A stretch of DNA of 64,000 bases from Trigonopsis variabilis (GCA_003707065.3 PPXM03000004.1:1018172-1082171); one strand, 5' to 3'; numbered from the stretch's first letter, positions 22,330 to 34,858 are shown. A program made the numbers and translations. The notes: generated by a model not told the origin, from the sequence alone.

Positions 22330-24966
22330 TTATCCCGTAAAACCCAACTCATCTCGATTATCGTCGATTATCCGTCCATATTCTAGGAGCAGCCTGAACA
22401 TATAAACTCTCATCTCGGCCTTCGAAAGTAGTTGTGATCCCTGTGTTCCTTGAGCAGCAAGTGTGCGAGCCAGATCCATTCCCTCAGGCTCCATCGTCAG
22501 GTATCTGAAAAGTTCTGGGGCGTCATGAAGTTGAAATGATAAAGGAAAATAATGGTACCAGGGTATAATACGATCCATATGCCATTCATGAATGATAGTT
22601 TGCTTAATGACAGCTGAATTAGACTTCATGAAGGCATAAAATCGACCTGAAAGAGCATTTCCGTCCAAGTCCAGCAGAAGTTTATATTTCCACAGGCTTT
22701 GAAAATCAATTGAACCCTTCATGTGAAAATAATTTCTCTGCGCATCACAGTCAGCTGGGTCACATTGATCTGGATTTGAAAAATGACAATCCATATGACG
22801 CTCTAGCTCAGATTTGGGCATCCTAGTGTGTAGCCAGGAGTTGTTCTTGGCTCTCATAAGAACATCAAATGGCTCCGAAGAGTCAGCTTCGAGAAATTCG
22901 ATAAACCTTTGGCGATGACTTCGCCTCCACGAGTTCAGCACTGAGTAACTCCCCGTTGTGGCACCACGCCAGAATATGATATTCTCTTTCTCGTCCCAAG
23001 ACATATCTTTTGAATAGTCAATAGGGGTGCGATCTGCATAATACCAAGGGGAAGGGAATAAAATATCCTGAAAGGCACCTATTTTGGATGGAGAGAATAT
23101 CGGTAGTAATTGAGTGCTCAGTCTCATCACGTTTGGCCGTGATATCATTCCGTGAACATTTCTGAAGCTTGGAGTAATACATACATCCTCTGATGCAGAA
23201 AGATTATACAAAAATCCAAATTTATCAAGATATCGACCCACTTCATCTTTACTGGAAGATAAATTCCGAGCAGCAGAATCTGCGGGGCATGATAACCGTA
23301 CAAATGGCCAAATGTTTTCACGGGTAATAACGTTAAAGAAACTATCATCATTTTCACCTTCATCAATATACTCCAGACGCTGGTGTGTGAACTTATTCAG
23401 GGATCCACTTTTAGGCGTGCTCAATAGTAGCTGAGCCATTTCATCTCCCGGAACGAGAACTCGATTTTCGTCATGCTTGTTAAACATAAGATCCATGTTG
23501 GGTAGGTATCGCACAAAATCATCAATCATGTCGCGTATGTGTTTATCGACCCAACCGTCCTTATACCCTACAATATCAACAACATGTCCAGCCCGGATCA
23601 CAAAGCCAGTTAATCCATGAAATTCCTCGCGAGTGCATAGTATTGAATTTGTTAAATTTCTTATTTTCTGAGGAGACATACCCCAGAATGGACGAAGACC
23701 GTTATAGATCGAATCATAGTTGTCTATCCATTGGACACCCTGGGACTGAGCATAATGAAACCACTTATCGAAATTAGGAGGAGGTGCTATATCGTACCTT
23801 GTTTTATAGGCTTCCACTGCGTCACTCAAGGTTCTTGATTGAGAAGCCATGACTCTGTTGTACTCATCCCTAGCAGAAATTGCATGCTCCATCACTGGGT
23901 GGAGTTGGCTCGGAATGGATCCAAATTCGATATCAATTATATTATCCATAGAGGAAAATTTAGTAAAGGCGGCACTTACACAGATTAAAAAGAGACAAAA
24001 CGCATAAAAAACAGCGAACACTTGTGATTTCGAAATCGAAATTTGGTATATCTTCATATTTTCGAAATCTAACTCATTATGAAACATATATACAGTCGCT
24101 GCGAAAGCTGAAATAAGTATCATATAGTTCACTGTTGACTCAGGAATCGACAGCTGACAGATCAGGCAGGATGCAACAATACAAAAGGATGCCATAATAA
24201 TTCCGAATAGAGATAAAAGTTTTAAAACAAATATATCTGCTACTCCTTTCATTATAGCAGAGAGAATATATAGTGAAGACACTTCAACGGGGCCGTAGTG
24301 AAATTCTTTGAAGACTGAAGATTCTGTTACCGATTTTAAGATTATCAAGCCGACTATGGTAAGAGAAAAATATCGGAGGATTGCCGTATATTCCATGTCA
24401 GAGCCTTTTAAGAAAACGAAAGCTAAGGTCCAAAGGAAACTAGAGAGCCAGCCATAGAAGACAATTGCACCATGATCGCGCATCAAGAAACTGAAAAGTG
24501 ATACTGATATAAACAAGATCCCAACAATCGAAGATGTCTGAATAGGAGTCTTGTTTCTCTTAGGCGTCTCTTTGAGGTCACGCACTTTATTCGCTGAAGA
24601 ATTTCCGCACGCTATTAATCCAAGAATCGACAATAAAGGCGTCATGTATGATATGGCAAGAGGAACCCTAGGAAAAAAAGAAATCCAGGATTCCGATAAG
24701 ATCACACACCCAGCTGACAGCGTAAGGGCAAGAAGCTGTTGATTTACTTTTATCGATTGAAGGGGGACACGAAACGTGAAAGAGAAAAAGAGTACTGTTA
24801 ACCACTCGATCAAAGAAAACAGTTCTAGGTCACCTAGAGACAGAGAGGTCAGGCTCTGAGCCGCCCGCAGTTGGAAAGAGATAAAATCCGTCACCACAAC
24901 AGCACACAATGCGATGACCGCTTGATGTTCCCATTTTTCATCCAATGGAGACACCAGGATATCCAT
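22330..24966 (-). CDS. Membrane glycosyltransferase family 90 (CAP10-like) protein
   Basis: The first half has about ten hydrophobic segments (for example VIALCAVVVTDFISF). The C-terminal half is a luminal GT90 domain, also called CAP10 or DUF821, with IFWRGATTGSY, RQRFIEFLEA, KYKLLLDLDGNALSGRFYAF and HEWHMDRIIPWYHYFP. GT90 proteins include fungal capsule xylosyltransferases and POGLUT enzymes; the acceptor here is unknown. The frame is open upstream to a GTG at 25065, but the first ATG is at 24966 (878 residues), which I take as the start. It is divergent from ats1. Confidence 0.88.
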   Translation of the reverse strand: MDILVSPLDEKWEHQAVIALCAVVVTDFISFQLRAAQSLTSLSLGDLELFSLIEWLTVLFFSFTFRVPLQSIKVNQQLLALTLSAGCVILSESWISFFPRVPLAISYMTPLLSILGLIACGNSSANKVRDLKETPKRNKTPIQTSSIVGILFISVSLFSFLMRDHGAIVFYGWLSSFLWTLAFVFLKGSDMEYTAILRYFSLTIVGLIILKSVTESSVFKEFHYGPVEVSSLYILSAIMKGVADIFVLKLLSLFGIIMASFCIVASCLICQLSIPESTVNYMILISAFAATVYMFHNELDFENMKIYQISISKSQVFAVFYAFCLFLICVSAAFTKFSSMDNIIDIEFGSIPSQLHPVMEHAISARDEYNRVMASQSRTLSDAVEAYKTRYDIAPPPNFDKWFHYAQSQGVQWIDNYDSIYNGLRPFWGMSPQKIRNLTNSILCTREEFHGLTGFVIRAGHVVDIVGYKDGWVDKHIRDMIDDFVRYLPNMDLMFNKHDENRVLVPGDEMAQLLLSTPKSGSLNKFTHQRLEYIDEGENDDSFFNVITRENIWPFVRLSCPADSAARNLSSSKDEVGRYLDKFGFLYNLSASEDVCITPSFRNVHGMISRPNVMRLSTQLLPIFSPSKIGAFQDILFPSPWYYADRTPIDYSKDMSWDEKENIIFWRGATTGSYSVLNSWRRSHRQRFIEFLEADSSEPFDVLMRAKNNSWLHTRMPKSELERHMDCHFSNPDQCDPADCDAQRNYFHMKGSIDFQSLWKYKLLLDLDGNALSGRFYAFMKSNSAVIKQTIIHEWHMDRIIPWYHYFPLSFQLHDAPELFRYLTMEPEGMDLARTLAAQGTQGSQLLSKAEMRVYMFRLLLEYGRIIDDNRDELGFTG

Positions 24967-25542
24967 TCTGCCTTGAGACCGTTGGAATGCCTTCCTTCGT
25001 TGTGGAGGTACACTTGAGATTGGTTTCTGGTTTCTTGTTCTTGCTTGCGCTACAATATAGGCCACGTTCGGTTGTAGCTCACCGTAAGCTGAGCGAGCTT
25101 GATCTCACAAGAAGAGTGAACCTAGCCCCTTTTCAGTTATAATATGTCGGAAATGATGACTACCTTGATTTCAATCGCGAAGGTTTGAACCGCGTTGATT
25201 GAATCTCGTTTAGCCACAATAATTAGATAGCTACTTATCCCATATCTCTCTATCAAAAAAATATCTCGTAGGTCATATGTTCTAAGATTACGTGGAATAC
25301 GCCTCTTTAACGATGCTGGCCTACCTAGTTGGTGGTTGTGTTCAGCTTGATGATCAACATCGTCCTTGAACAGGGAATCGTTTAAAACGATCTGACTATC
25401 TTTTACCCATAGAGGTTATGCAAGCGAAAACGCTATTTCTCAGTTAATATTTGATAATAGCTGGGAGACGACTTCTATCATAATTAGATTCTCGATTGCT
25501 TATTTGGCCTCTTAAGCTGAAAGACTTTCTTTCTATTGTGAT
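24967..25542. other. Shared promoter region of GT90 gene and ats1
   Basis: Divergent starts face each other across about 575 bp. No other feature is visible. Confidence 0.5.
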
Positions 25543-26646
25543 ATGTTCAATTTCGAACTTTATTGCCTGGGATCGAACTCTACCTATCAATTGGGATTGG
25601 GACACGATCGCGACACTGACATACCCACTCTATGTCCTATTTCTATTAATCTTCCCCCAGATGGTACGAACCCCATTAAGGATTTGCGAGGTGGTGGAAA
25701 CCATACTATCCTAATCACTTGGGATTCTGTTGTTTACGTATGTGGAAGCAATTTTCACGGAGAGCTCGGTATTGAACCAGGCCACCTAAAATATGCCGCC
25801 TCGTTTATTGTAGCCGAGTTCACTAATCTATTGCCTAACAAATGGCGGTTTGCATCCGCAGGTTACGATTTTTCTTTTTTTGTCTCAAGCTCAGGCACCA
25901 TTTATTCTTGTGGGAACAATAGTAAAAGACAGCTTGGCCGTGAAACTGATAAAAATAGCACTCTTTTGGCAGAAGTTGAAGGGCTTCCGCATAAATTGGT
26001 ATCTAAGATCCGGAGTGGTCTGTTCCATACAGCTATTTTGTACGAAGATGGTTCATTATGGGCCATCGGACTAAATCTTACAGATAATACAGATACCGCT
26101 CGCCTTTCTTGTCCTCTATTTACAGAGCTGTCTTCTCGTACCGACGAATCCGTTCTTGATTTTGACTGCGGTTCTAACTACACCATAGTGCTCACGTCTA
26201 AAAACACGTTCCGAGTATTCGGTAAGGATAAATATGCTTTTGCAGCTCTTGACTTGGCTCATTTGAATGAGGTGGGAACAGGCCTATCAGGCATGTCTCT
26301 TTTCAGTTGCTTCAAATCAATCTTCCTTCGCTGCGCTAATGGAGCTCTAACTGGCTGGGGAGATGATCGACTAGGCCAGTTGGGTAGCAATCTTCCAGAA
26401 TTCCGTCACCTCAGATTTTCTCTGGTCGCTGCTGGAACAGAACATGTCATAGCCTTGACAGAAGATGAACTGTTAATATACTCGTGGGGCTGGGGAGAGC
26501 ATGGAAATTGCGGCAAGCTCGATCGTCTGGGAAAAGGATCTGTCGCGAGACCCCACACTTTATTTAATCTGAATAACTCAAAGCACTGCTGTTTCATAGC
26601 AGCTGGATATGCCACCTCCTGGATAGGCATTGTGGATAAGAGATAG
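25543..26646 (+). CDS. ats1: RCC1-repeat protein Ats1/Kti13
   Basis: The 367-residue protein is built of RCC1-type blades: CLGSNSTYQLGLG, CGSNFHGELG, SCGNNSKRQLG, GWGDDRLGQLGS and SWGWGEHGNCG. Length and blade number match Ats1/Kti13, which binds Kti11/Dph3 and supports Elongator tRNA modification and diphthamide synthesis. A different small RCC1 protein cannot be excluded from motifs alone. There is no intron. Confidence 0.8.
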   Translation: MFNFELYCLGSNSTYQLGLGHDRDTDIPTLCPISINLPPDGTNPIKDLRGGGNHTILITWDSVVYVCGSNFHGELGIEPGHLKYAASFIVAEFTNLLPNKWRFASAGYDFSFFVSSSGTIYSCGNNSKRQLGRETDKNSTLLAEVEGLPHKLVSKIRSGLFHTAILYEDGSLWAIGLNLTDNTDTARLSCPLFTELSSRTDESVLDFDCGSNYTIVLTSKNTFRVFGKDKYAFAALDLAHLNEVGTGLSGMSLFSCFKSIFLRCANGALTGWGDDRLGQLGSNLPEFRHLRFSLVAAGTEHVIALTEDELLIYSWGWGEHGNCGKLDRLGKGSVARPHTLFNLNNSKHCCFIAAGYATSWIGIVDKR

Positions 26647-27043
26647 AGTCAGAACCGGGGACCGGAAGATGTGCTGCGTCACGTCAGCTCTATTATCCTA
26701 TGTCTCAGAATATTGGCTCCTTTTTGGCTTGCAGAGCTGTTTGAAAAGCGCACGTGCAGGCACTGTTTTATCTTAGCTCAAGAAAAACCCGGATACATTT
26801 GGACGCCTTTCCGAATGTCCATGCTAGGTTTGTTTCTTTCATATGGCCCCATATGCTCAGTGTGTGTTACAACCATACTATCACCTAATGGTTATAGAAG
26901 ATGACCTTAGCATACCACAAATAAATGCCAAACAAATAAAGCATCTCATATAAGGAAACTGGACTTGAACTGTATATATTATCCTTTGCTTTCAATGATC
27001 TTCGTTTATTCGTGTATGATGACAAACGATAGGACACGACCAT
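26647..27043. other. 3' spacer between convergent ats1 and med27
   Basis: A 77-codon open frame (26671-26904) continues past the ats1 stop but resembles nothing. No RNA gene or repeat is visible. Confidence 0.5.
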
Positions 27044-28038
27044 TTATAGAATGTCGGTACCTGGACGTGGATAGCAAGTAGAATGGGCACCTCTAAATAT
27101 GTACCTCTGATTTTCTATATGATCAAACACGCGTCTTACCGGAGGCAAGCAAGTGAGTGGATCGGTATATTTCCTGCATCTGACGCATTTTGATTGAAAA
27201 AGATCATCGTAACTCGCAATTGCCGCAATAGCTGTTATCAGAATTTGATACAGGCTGTATTTATTCGACTGACGATCAGTGACATCTTTTAGAAAAATAT
27301 GAATAGAGCTATCCAGGGCTACCCGAAGTTTATCCTTAGACCAAATTGTGCTGTCTGCCAGTATCTCGGCAGTCAAGTTATTATTAGCGAAGCCAATGAC
27401 AAATGTATATTTAGCAAGTGCGCGAATGTTTATCTAAGGTAATTAGTATATGGCGAGGACTGCTATTTTCACCTTAATTGACTCTGGGTAGAAAGTCATC
27501 TCAATATCGTCCCTGGTAAAGGTAGCCGCACAATAAGATTCAACCTGGCTGATGGATAAAAACGGTTCGTCTAGAAAGTTCAGACTTGAGCTGCCTGAAT
27601 CGGTATTTTGATCATTGAGATCGACAAGTTTAGAAGATATCCGTTCCATAGGAGGAGCAGACCTTTCCGAAGACCGAGCACCTGAGATGAAATGTCTCTG
27701 CATATTATCTATTATATCTGGTTGACTTTCCAATTTAGAGAATGCTCGAACATATTCCCCTCGCATATCTCTTATGCTTGTTTGTAGACTTTGTATAGAT
27801 TCCATACCGCTCTGTGCAGACCCTTGGAAGGAATCAACGGTAGTTTGAACTTAATCTTAATATTCATTTACTTTCCAAAAGACAAACCTCTTGTAGGATC
27901 ATCATCTAGAGATGAGAATTGATGGAGCAAGCCATCGGGCAATAGTCTCAACCTGCTTATCTAATTATAAGATGCAAGCAAGAAGAAATATACCGTTGCT
28001 TCAATTTTGTCTAGCCGTAGGATTGTTTCTTTAGACAT
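27044..28038 (-). CDS. med27: Mediator complex subunit 27
   Basis: Med27 belongs to the Mediator tail, which bridges transcription factors and RNA polymerase II. Exons 28038-27994, 27960-27888, 27822-27473 and 27433-27044 are joined over introns of 33, 65 and 39 nt. Intron 2 has a GTTTGT donor. The 285-residue product starts with a helix (SKETILRLDKIEATISRL) and a central coiled region. It ends with the Med27 zinc-finger-like module: CVRCRKYTDPLTCLPPVRR, then a histidine and a last cysteine (HSTCYPRPG). The family match rests on this C-terminal module and the size. Divergent from rnh201. Confidence 0.8.
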
Positions 28039-28377
28039 GGCCTGTCGGCTATCTTCACATTAGTTCGTATACCGTCAAGTTTCCATGCCTGTTTCGGGAT
28101 CTTCAGATTTCATCACAATTTCAAGTCGACCGAGCAATTACTTGAGAGAGAGCACTTAGATAATTAGAGTGGAAGATGATAGTTGCCAGAATCTTAGTAT
28201 TTCCGTCAATACTGACAATGCTGCTAGATCTTGATGTTCCCTAGATGTCCTGTAGCGTGAAAATGTATCGGAATTTACACTACCCTTCACTTCTCGACGC
28301 GTTCTCATATCTAAAGAATTCGTGCACATTAAGTGAATAGAAAATTGCTTTAGCCTCAAAAACGATAGCATACTACA
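28039..28377. other. Shared promoter region of med27 and rnh201
   Basis: Divergent starts lie 339 bp apart. No further feature is visible. Confidence 0.5.
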
Positions 28378-29354
28378 ATGAGCGAAACAGGTCTGGATCA
28401 GGAGGAAGCTTCGATTCACACTGTGCTCAAGCCACATTCTGTGAAGGACTCAATAGATAACGCGTCTTACTCATACATTTCAAAGATACCGAAGAATATA
28501 AAAAAAAATCTCTCAGCTCCATGTATTTTAGGTGTCGATGAAGCTGGCCGTGGACCTGTCATGGGAAGTATGGTCTATGGCGTGAGTTACTGTCTTACAG
28601 AATATTCACAATGTTTAAAGAATTATGGCTTTGCCGATTCAAAGACATTGACTCCTGCAGCTCGAGAAGAGCTCATGAAAGGGCTCGAGACCGAGGGTAG
28701 TGAATTATACGAGAACGTCGGCTGGGCGACAAGAGTGATGACTGCGCAGGACATTTCGGTCAATATGCTACGTCCGGCCGGTTTCGATGTTATTAATTTG
28801 AATGAGCAAGCCCATCAAGCCACGATTGAATTGATCCAAGATATTCTTCTAGCCGGTGTGAACGTATCTGAGATATATGTGGATACTGTGGGACCGCCTT
28901 TATCATATCAAGCTAAACTTTCGAGAAGGTTTCCAGGAATAGATATCACAGTTGCAAAAAAAGCAGACTCTATTTATCCTATTGTCAGCACAGCCAGTGT
29001 CGTTGCGAAAGTTACACGAGATGCAGATTTAATTGCACGGGCTAAGAAACACGATATCGAAAGGATAGGAAGTGGATATCCTTCAGATCCGAACACTTGC
29101 GCATGGATGAAGGAATCAATTAATGAGGTCTATGGCTGGCCCAGTATTGTGCGCTTTTCATGGCAAACTGTCACGAATATGATTAGAGATTCACCTGTAA
29201 CAAGCATTGAATGGTAAATATCTATTTTAGCAATTTACTAACTTACAGGCCGGACCCAAAAAAGGATTCTAAATCAATTTCAACAATAATGACCCAACAA
29301 AAACGCCATTCGATCCCTTGCAGTTCTTTTTACGGGACGTCTTTGACTACTTGA
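28378..29354 (+). CDS. rnh201: Ribonuclease H2 catalytic subunit A
   Basis: RNase H2 removes ribonucleotides from DNA and resolves RNA:DNA hybrids in the nucleus. Exon 1 (28378-29213) holds the whole type II RNase H domain: LGVDEAGRGPVMG (catalytic Asp and Glu, residues 54-55), the third acid in EIYVDTVGPP and KKADSIYPIVSTASVVAK. Exon 2 (29249-29354) follows a 35-nt intron with CTAAC and adds a short tail ending SFYGTSLTT. The total is 313 residues. Without splicing the frame stops right after SIEW. The tail is less conserved, so the end point is a little less certain than the domain. Confidence 0.9.
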
Positions 29355-29863
29355 GCTTACTGGATTTTCGACCCCGAGATCTCATTTGGGAAAGATCCTT
29401 AAAGCGCCTCCACTCATTTGAGAACTGGTCTGTGGTCCTTGGTACCATGTCTCAACGCTATCTGTCGACGATAACGATAGCAATGATGTCCGACAGCGCA
29501 TTCAGGTGAGAAATCGCATTTATGTAGAACACACACTCTCTATATGAGGATTTGGAAGAGAGAATAAGAGAATTTTTTTGCTTGAGTTTCCACAAGGAAA
29601 AGATGAGAAAAAAATTACCAGATTAGATTTGCATTTTGAAAGTTTTCTCAAAGAAAAAATTGTATAATCTTTGTTAATATAGTGAACAGGCTGTTGCAAG
29701 GCTTGCTTTTGAATTCGCTCGCTAGACATCGGTTATCAATCAGATGATACAGCTGGGAGTCCTCGTAACTCGTCATACCTTAGGTCGGATACTGGCAAAA
29801 TATAGCAGACAGCACTGCCCCACGGAAAGTGGCTTGAGGACATTGGAAACCTATTTGGGATAA
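29282..29863 (+). pseudogene. Unidentified split or decayed coding stretch
   Basis: In a second frame overlapping the rnh201 tail, 29282-29505 reads as protein-like sequence (FDPLQFFLRDVFDYLSLLDF, RPRDLIWERSLKRL) and ends at a donor, GTGAGA. After a possible 177-nt intron ending TTAATATAG, 29683-29863 continues in phase (SEQAVARLAFEFAR). It meets one in-frame TAG at 29723, then runs on (TRHTLGRILAKYSRQHCPTE) to TAA at 29861. I see no clear start codon. I do not recognise the family. It could be a relic gene or an unusual unannotated one. Confidence 0.35.
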
Positions 29864-30003
29864 ACTTTTAAAACGCTCTAGGTACTGGCTGTCTACAAAA
29901 ATCAGAGGAGATTCTTATAATCTTTATTGATTGCCACGAACGCGTACATCGATGAGCCATGTTTTCTGAATGTGAGAACGATATGAACGAATGTAACTGA
30001 CTG

Positions 30004-31899
30004 ATGTTAGATGCTTCTCGATTTCTTACGCAATCCCAAGCTCGGATATCTTCTATCCGAGATTCCCACAGTAATGGACAGAGAGGTTCGTCTAGCAATG
30101 CTCCTCTATTCTTTTCCGCTACAGAATATCTTCAAGAAGATGATGATCTAGAGAATCCGCGTTCTCTTTACGGCGCACGAAAGAACTGGGCAATACCACA
30201 TGGGCCGCGTTATCTCGAAGTCGACGAGGATCAGTATTTTGGCGCTCATTCTGAAGAGATGGAGGATATTGGGGTACATGAAGGGTGGCGCAACGATAGA
30301 ACAAAATATGAATCGCATGATGATCTTCAGTCTGTTAGACTTGCTGATTCTCAGACTCTTAGTGATAATGATCAGCCTCCCGACGACATTGCTATCGAAG
30401 CTATTAGCGAAAATGAACCAAGACCATCTATATTTAGCCTATTTCCGAAGTTTCGCAGTTTTGATGACCGGGAAATGAATTTTGGCGAAGAGCCGGCGCT
30501 TTCAGATAGTACAATGATTCCTCATCAGATAATCGATTCATCGATGAGCCGGAGCCACCACCGCCATTGGGGAACCTTCTATATTTTAATGGTTTCTCTT
30601 ATGTTTGCGACGGCTTTTTGGGTTTGGCTGCGGACGATCACTCCTCCCAATGGCGGATCCTCATTGGGAGAGAATATATATCCTATCATCCATGCCAACC
30701 TTGGACTCTTATTCATCTACACTATAATAGCACTTGGATTATCTTTTGCTTGGGTTTACTGTCTATCTGCTTACATACAAGTTATAGTGTATCTTCTCTT
30801 GGTCGGTTTTCCCGTGACTGCTATAGTTCTAAGCATTTATCCATTAGTCATGTCGTATCGAAGTGCTTGGGGTGGGAATACTCTTCAAGACCACATCATG
30901 AGATGGACATGCCTGGCGCCTCTTGTTCTAGCCGGCATATGGATTTATCTTCTTTTCAAATCAAGTAACAAGTTAAACTCCGCTATTGGAATTATTCGTC
31001 TTGCCTGCAGGATAATCGGAGAGAACAAATTCATCGTCCCTTTTAGTTTCTCGGTGGTATTATGTACAATCGTATTTTCATGGCTTTGGGTTGGTATGTT
31101 TACAAGAATTTTCCTGAAAGGTCACCTGAGCAAAGACAGTGGCGTTCAACATTGGATTCTCGATTCTAATTCTTGGTCGCTTGCTGTTTTTTACGCTCTT
31201 GTCTATCTTTGGACATGTGGAGTCCTCCTTGGAATTCAGAGAGCGACCATTTCTGCGATCATCTCTCTTTGGTATTTTCATCGTCATAGAATTCCAAGAG
31301 TGAGCGGGAGATTTGCTTTCACTAACTCCCTGATGCACTCATTCAACGTCATGTTTGGGTCTATTTGCATGGCTTCCTTCTTCGGTCTGTTTTTCCGGCT
31401 ACCCTTGATGTTTCTTCCGCACAGATTATCGGGTATTCTCCAACTATTATTATATCAACTTTTGCCAGTCTCAGTCTTGAATTTGTCGAACCCACTTGCA
31501 CTCGTTTACTCTTCTATAGCATCCGTCGATATATACGAAGGTGCTTCCTCAATCCAAACTTTGAGGCAATTGAAAGTGGCAAGTTCCAGCTCCATTCGAG
31601 ATTGGAACTCTTATAGATTATCAAAGCTGCTTCTGTCGGCTGTGAAAATCCTCATCGCAATAGCATTTGGATTTGGGGCTTGGATTCATGCTGCTCAAGA
31701 TCAGCATGTGGGAAGTCTATATGGTTATGTTGTGGGACTTCTTGGGTTTTCATTAGGATGGATGATCCTAGGAACCACAGAGGGAGGGATCACTATGGTG
31801 ATCGATGCGTGTTTTGTATCGTTTGTTATTGATCAGCAATGTGGTGGTGGTCATTGTGGAGAAGCCGATATTCAATTTGGGTCAATAGGAGTTGCATAG
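30004..31899 (+). CDS. pns1: Choline transporter-like (CTL/SLC44) protein Pns1
   Basis: The 631-residue single-exon membrane protein has a hydrophilic acidic N-terminus of about 190 residues followed by about ten membrane segments. CTL-family landmarks include RLACRIIGENKFIVPFSFS, SLWYFHRHRIP, FTNSLMHSFNVMFGSICMAS and the last segment ending TMVIDACFVSFVIDQQ. Pns1-type proteins sit in the fungal plasma membrane; their substrate is not settled (choline transport is shown for some animal members). An alternative name would be simply SLC44-like. Confidence 0.85.
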   Translation: MLDASRFLTQSQARISSIRDSHSNGQRGSSSNAPLFFSATEYLQEDDDLENPRSLYGARKNWAIPHGPRYLEVDEDQYFGAHSEEMEDIGVHEGWRNDRTKYESHDDLQSVRLADSQTLSDNDQPPDDIAIEAISENEPRPSIFSLFPKFRSFDDREMNFGEEPALSDSTMIPHQIIDSSMSRSHHRHWGTFYILMVSLMFATAFWVWLRTITPPNGGSSLGENIYPIIHANLGLLFIYTIIALGLSFAWVYCLSAYIQVIVYLLLVGFPVTAIVLSIYPLVMSYRSAWGGNTLQDHIMRWTCLAPLVLAGIWIYLLFKSSNKLNSAIGIIRLACRIIGENKFIVPFSFSVVLCTIVFSWLWVGMFTRIFLKGHLSKDSGVQHWILDSNSWSLAVFYALVYLWTCGVLLGIQRATISAIISLWYFHRHRIPRVSGRFAFTNSLMHSFNVMFGSICMASFFGLFFRLPLMFLPHRLSGILQLLLYQLLPVSVLNLSNPLALVYSSIASVDIYEGASSIQTLRQLKVASSSSIRDWNSYRLSKLLLSAVKILIAIAFGFGAWIHAAQDQHVGSLYGYVVGLLGFSLGWMILGTTEGGITMVIDACFVSFVIDQQCGGGHCGEADIQFGSIGVA

Positions 31900-32081
31900 G
31901 GTAGTAGGGGAATATTATGGTATTATGGTAATTGATCGTCTAAAGTTTACACTATATATAAGCCAAGGTACGCGTAGGATGACATAAAATACGTTTCCTT
32001 AAAATGACAATCTTGCGAAAAAGGAAAATACACTTATTCATATCCCATTGACTTCGTACTTGTCGCTAATCCGGGAAATAT

Positions 32082-33155
32082 TTACTTTGAACTCTTTTCT
32101 GTCGCTTCTGTATCAGTTTTTGACGGCTTCTCTTCTATAAGCTCATTATCCTTCTCTGGAATCTTAGGCTCCGAAGAATTTCTGTTTTCGACCTTATTAT
32201 CAATTAGATCATGAAATGCAATGATCGCACGAATCAAGCTGGAAAGAAATATCATCATGAACTGATCATTAGTCTTGACAGTGAACGCCCGGCTTAAAGG
32301 TGTATCTCTGGACGCTTCAGGATAAAGATAATCATTTGGGGATGAGGAATTTGATGATTCAAGAGTAGGAGTACTCAAATTGGGGAGAAGGTTAAAGGCA
32401 TCTTGAAGCTTTCCTAGGATGATATGATTGATGGGGAGTTGCTGATCCAAGATTTTCTGCAGATACACCGCGATTCCCTGCAAGCGGAGAGCAAGGCCCT
32501 TGACACTCTGCAATTGAGAAGTGAGTCGGGTCGCCAAGCTACCAACTGTGGCATCGCGAACGTCACGAAGAAGATGTTCAACACCAATCTCCTCAGCCTC
32601 TTCGGCTTCAATCACTGAAGGCGTATGAACAAAGGTCTTTGAGGCCGTACTTCCATCCTATTGTTAGTATTCATTTCAATGATGCTATCGCCTTACATCT
32701 TTAATCTCTTCAACGGCAAAATAAGCGTCCGTCGGCACGCCTGTGACATCGGTCAATTGGACATCAATGATAACCAACAATGGGTTTGATGTATACTTCT
32801 TAAAAAGCTCTGAAATCTGTAAATCTGAAGAGCGTAGCTTTGGCCCGGTATGATACCACCCAATCACTCTTTCTCGAGCATTGATTTTCTTGAACATGTC
32901 AGCCATTGATTCGATATAATTGTGATCCAAAAACCAAACATTAGGGCTTTTCTCATCTTCCTCAAATGGAACAGCAAAGCTATTTGCCACACGAACTATA
33001 CTCCCTTGTGAATCACCCAACAGAACACCAACGGCTCGCCTCCGAGTTCCTTTAGCTGTCCTGTTATAATGATCAACGGCACTTAGCAAGACTAAAGGTG
33101 CCACTGACACTGTTCTTTTAGTGGAAGCGATAGTTTCGGAAGTTGTTGGCGGCAT
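32082..33155 (-). CDS. rpn8: 26S proteasome regulatory subunit Rpn8
   Basis: Rpn8 pairs with Rpn11 in the lid of the 19S regulatory particle. Exon 33155-32697 encodes the MPN domain, and exon 32657-32082 encodes the C-terminal helices. The 39-nt intron has GTAAGG and TACTAAC. The 344-residue product shows [24 protein letters not shown] and [20 protein letters not shown]. The last lacks the full JAMM zinc ligands, as expected for inactive Rpn8. The tail is acidic and lysine-rich. It is divergent from adk1. Confidence 0.95.
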
Positions 33156-33915
33156 TTCGTGATCGTTTAGGTAGCCTTGTGGCAGGTCTAATCTCGTCGG
33201 TTTCTATCTCAAGAACTGGGCATAATTGTCACGCACACATGTCTCATGGCGCAACATCTTGTTCTACTGAGATAAATGAGCTTTTAAATGTATCAATTTT
33301 ATCCTTAAAAAGGAATGTTTAGAAACTATCTTCGAGTATGCAGAATATCCAAGAATAGAATGCGCAGCTCCTTCGTAGGATCACTTTGGCATGAGACTAC
33401 ATTCATCCTTCCAGAGCATCCGTAGCCCAGCTTTATAACGTTAATGTTAGCATATTACTTATAAATTTAAGTAATAAAAGGTTCAGTTATGATATTATTG
33501 TACGTTTAATGTGACCTTTCTGGAAAACGATTTCCTCCGGTTCACTAAAGAAGCCGAGGCCAATACGATTGATCAATTATTACATTTGTATGCTTAGATA
33601 TATACCTACATTTATGTTATCTATTTAATGTGGTATATGGAAAAGCTACTTTGATCCTATAAGGCCCAATATGACTTCATTTAATGCTGAGGGCTCAATA
33701 GAACATCGGTGATATAGTCCTAGTCTGATGATGCATCATAAGAGATATCTCTAACGAAACGTACAAGCCCTACTGGGCACAAAAAATCGATATAGCAGCA
33801 GTAGTTACTCGGCCGACTGGTGTCTAACTCAACGATTGACAAAAGTCTCTGCATATAGTTCTCCCTTGTGACCGAGAAAGGTAGCGTTGATCTAACTCGA
33901 AAACCTTTCTACTCA
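33156..33915. other. Shared promoter region of rpn8 and adk1
   Basis: About 760 bp of AT-rich sequence lies between divergent starts. I found no gene, RNA or repeat. Confidence 0.5.

Positions 33916-34858
<943 letters not shown>

Noticed and set aside
25543-26646. RCC1 itself (Ran exchange factor)
   Set aside because: The protein is shorter, with diverged blades and no nuclear targeting N-terminus; Ats1/Kti13 fits better.
33868-33915. Upstream extension of adk1
   Set aside because: It starts with GTG; the ATG at 33916 gives a normal adenylate kinase N-terminus.
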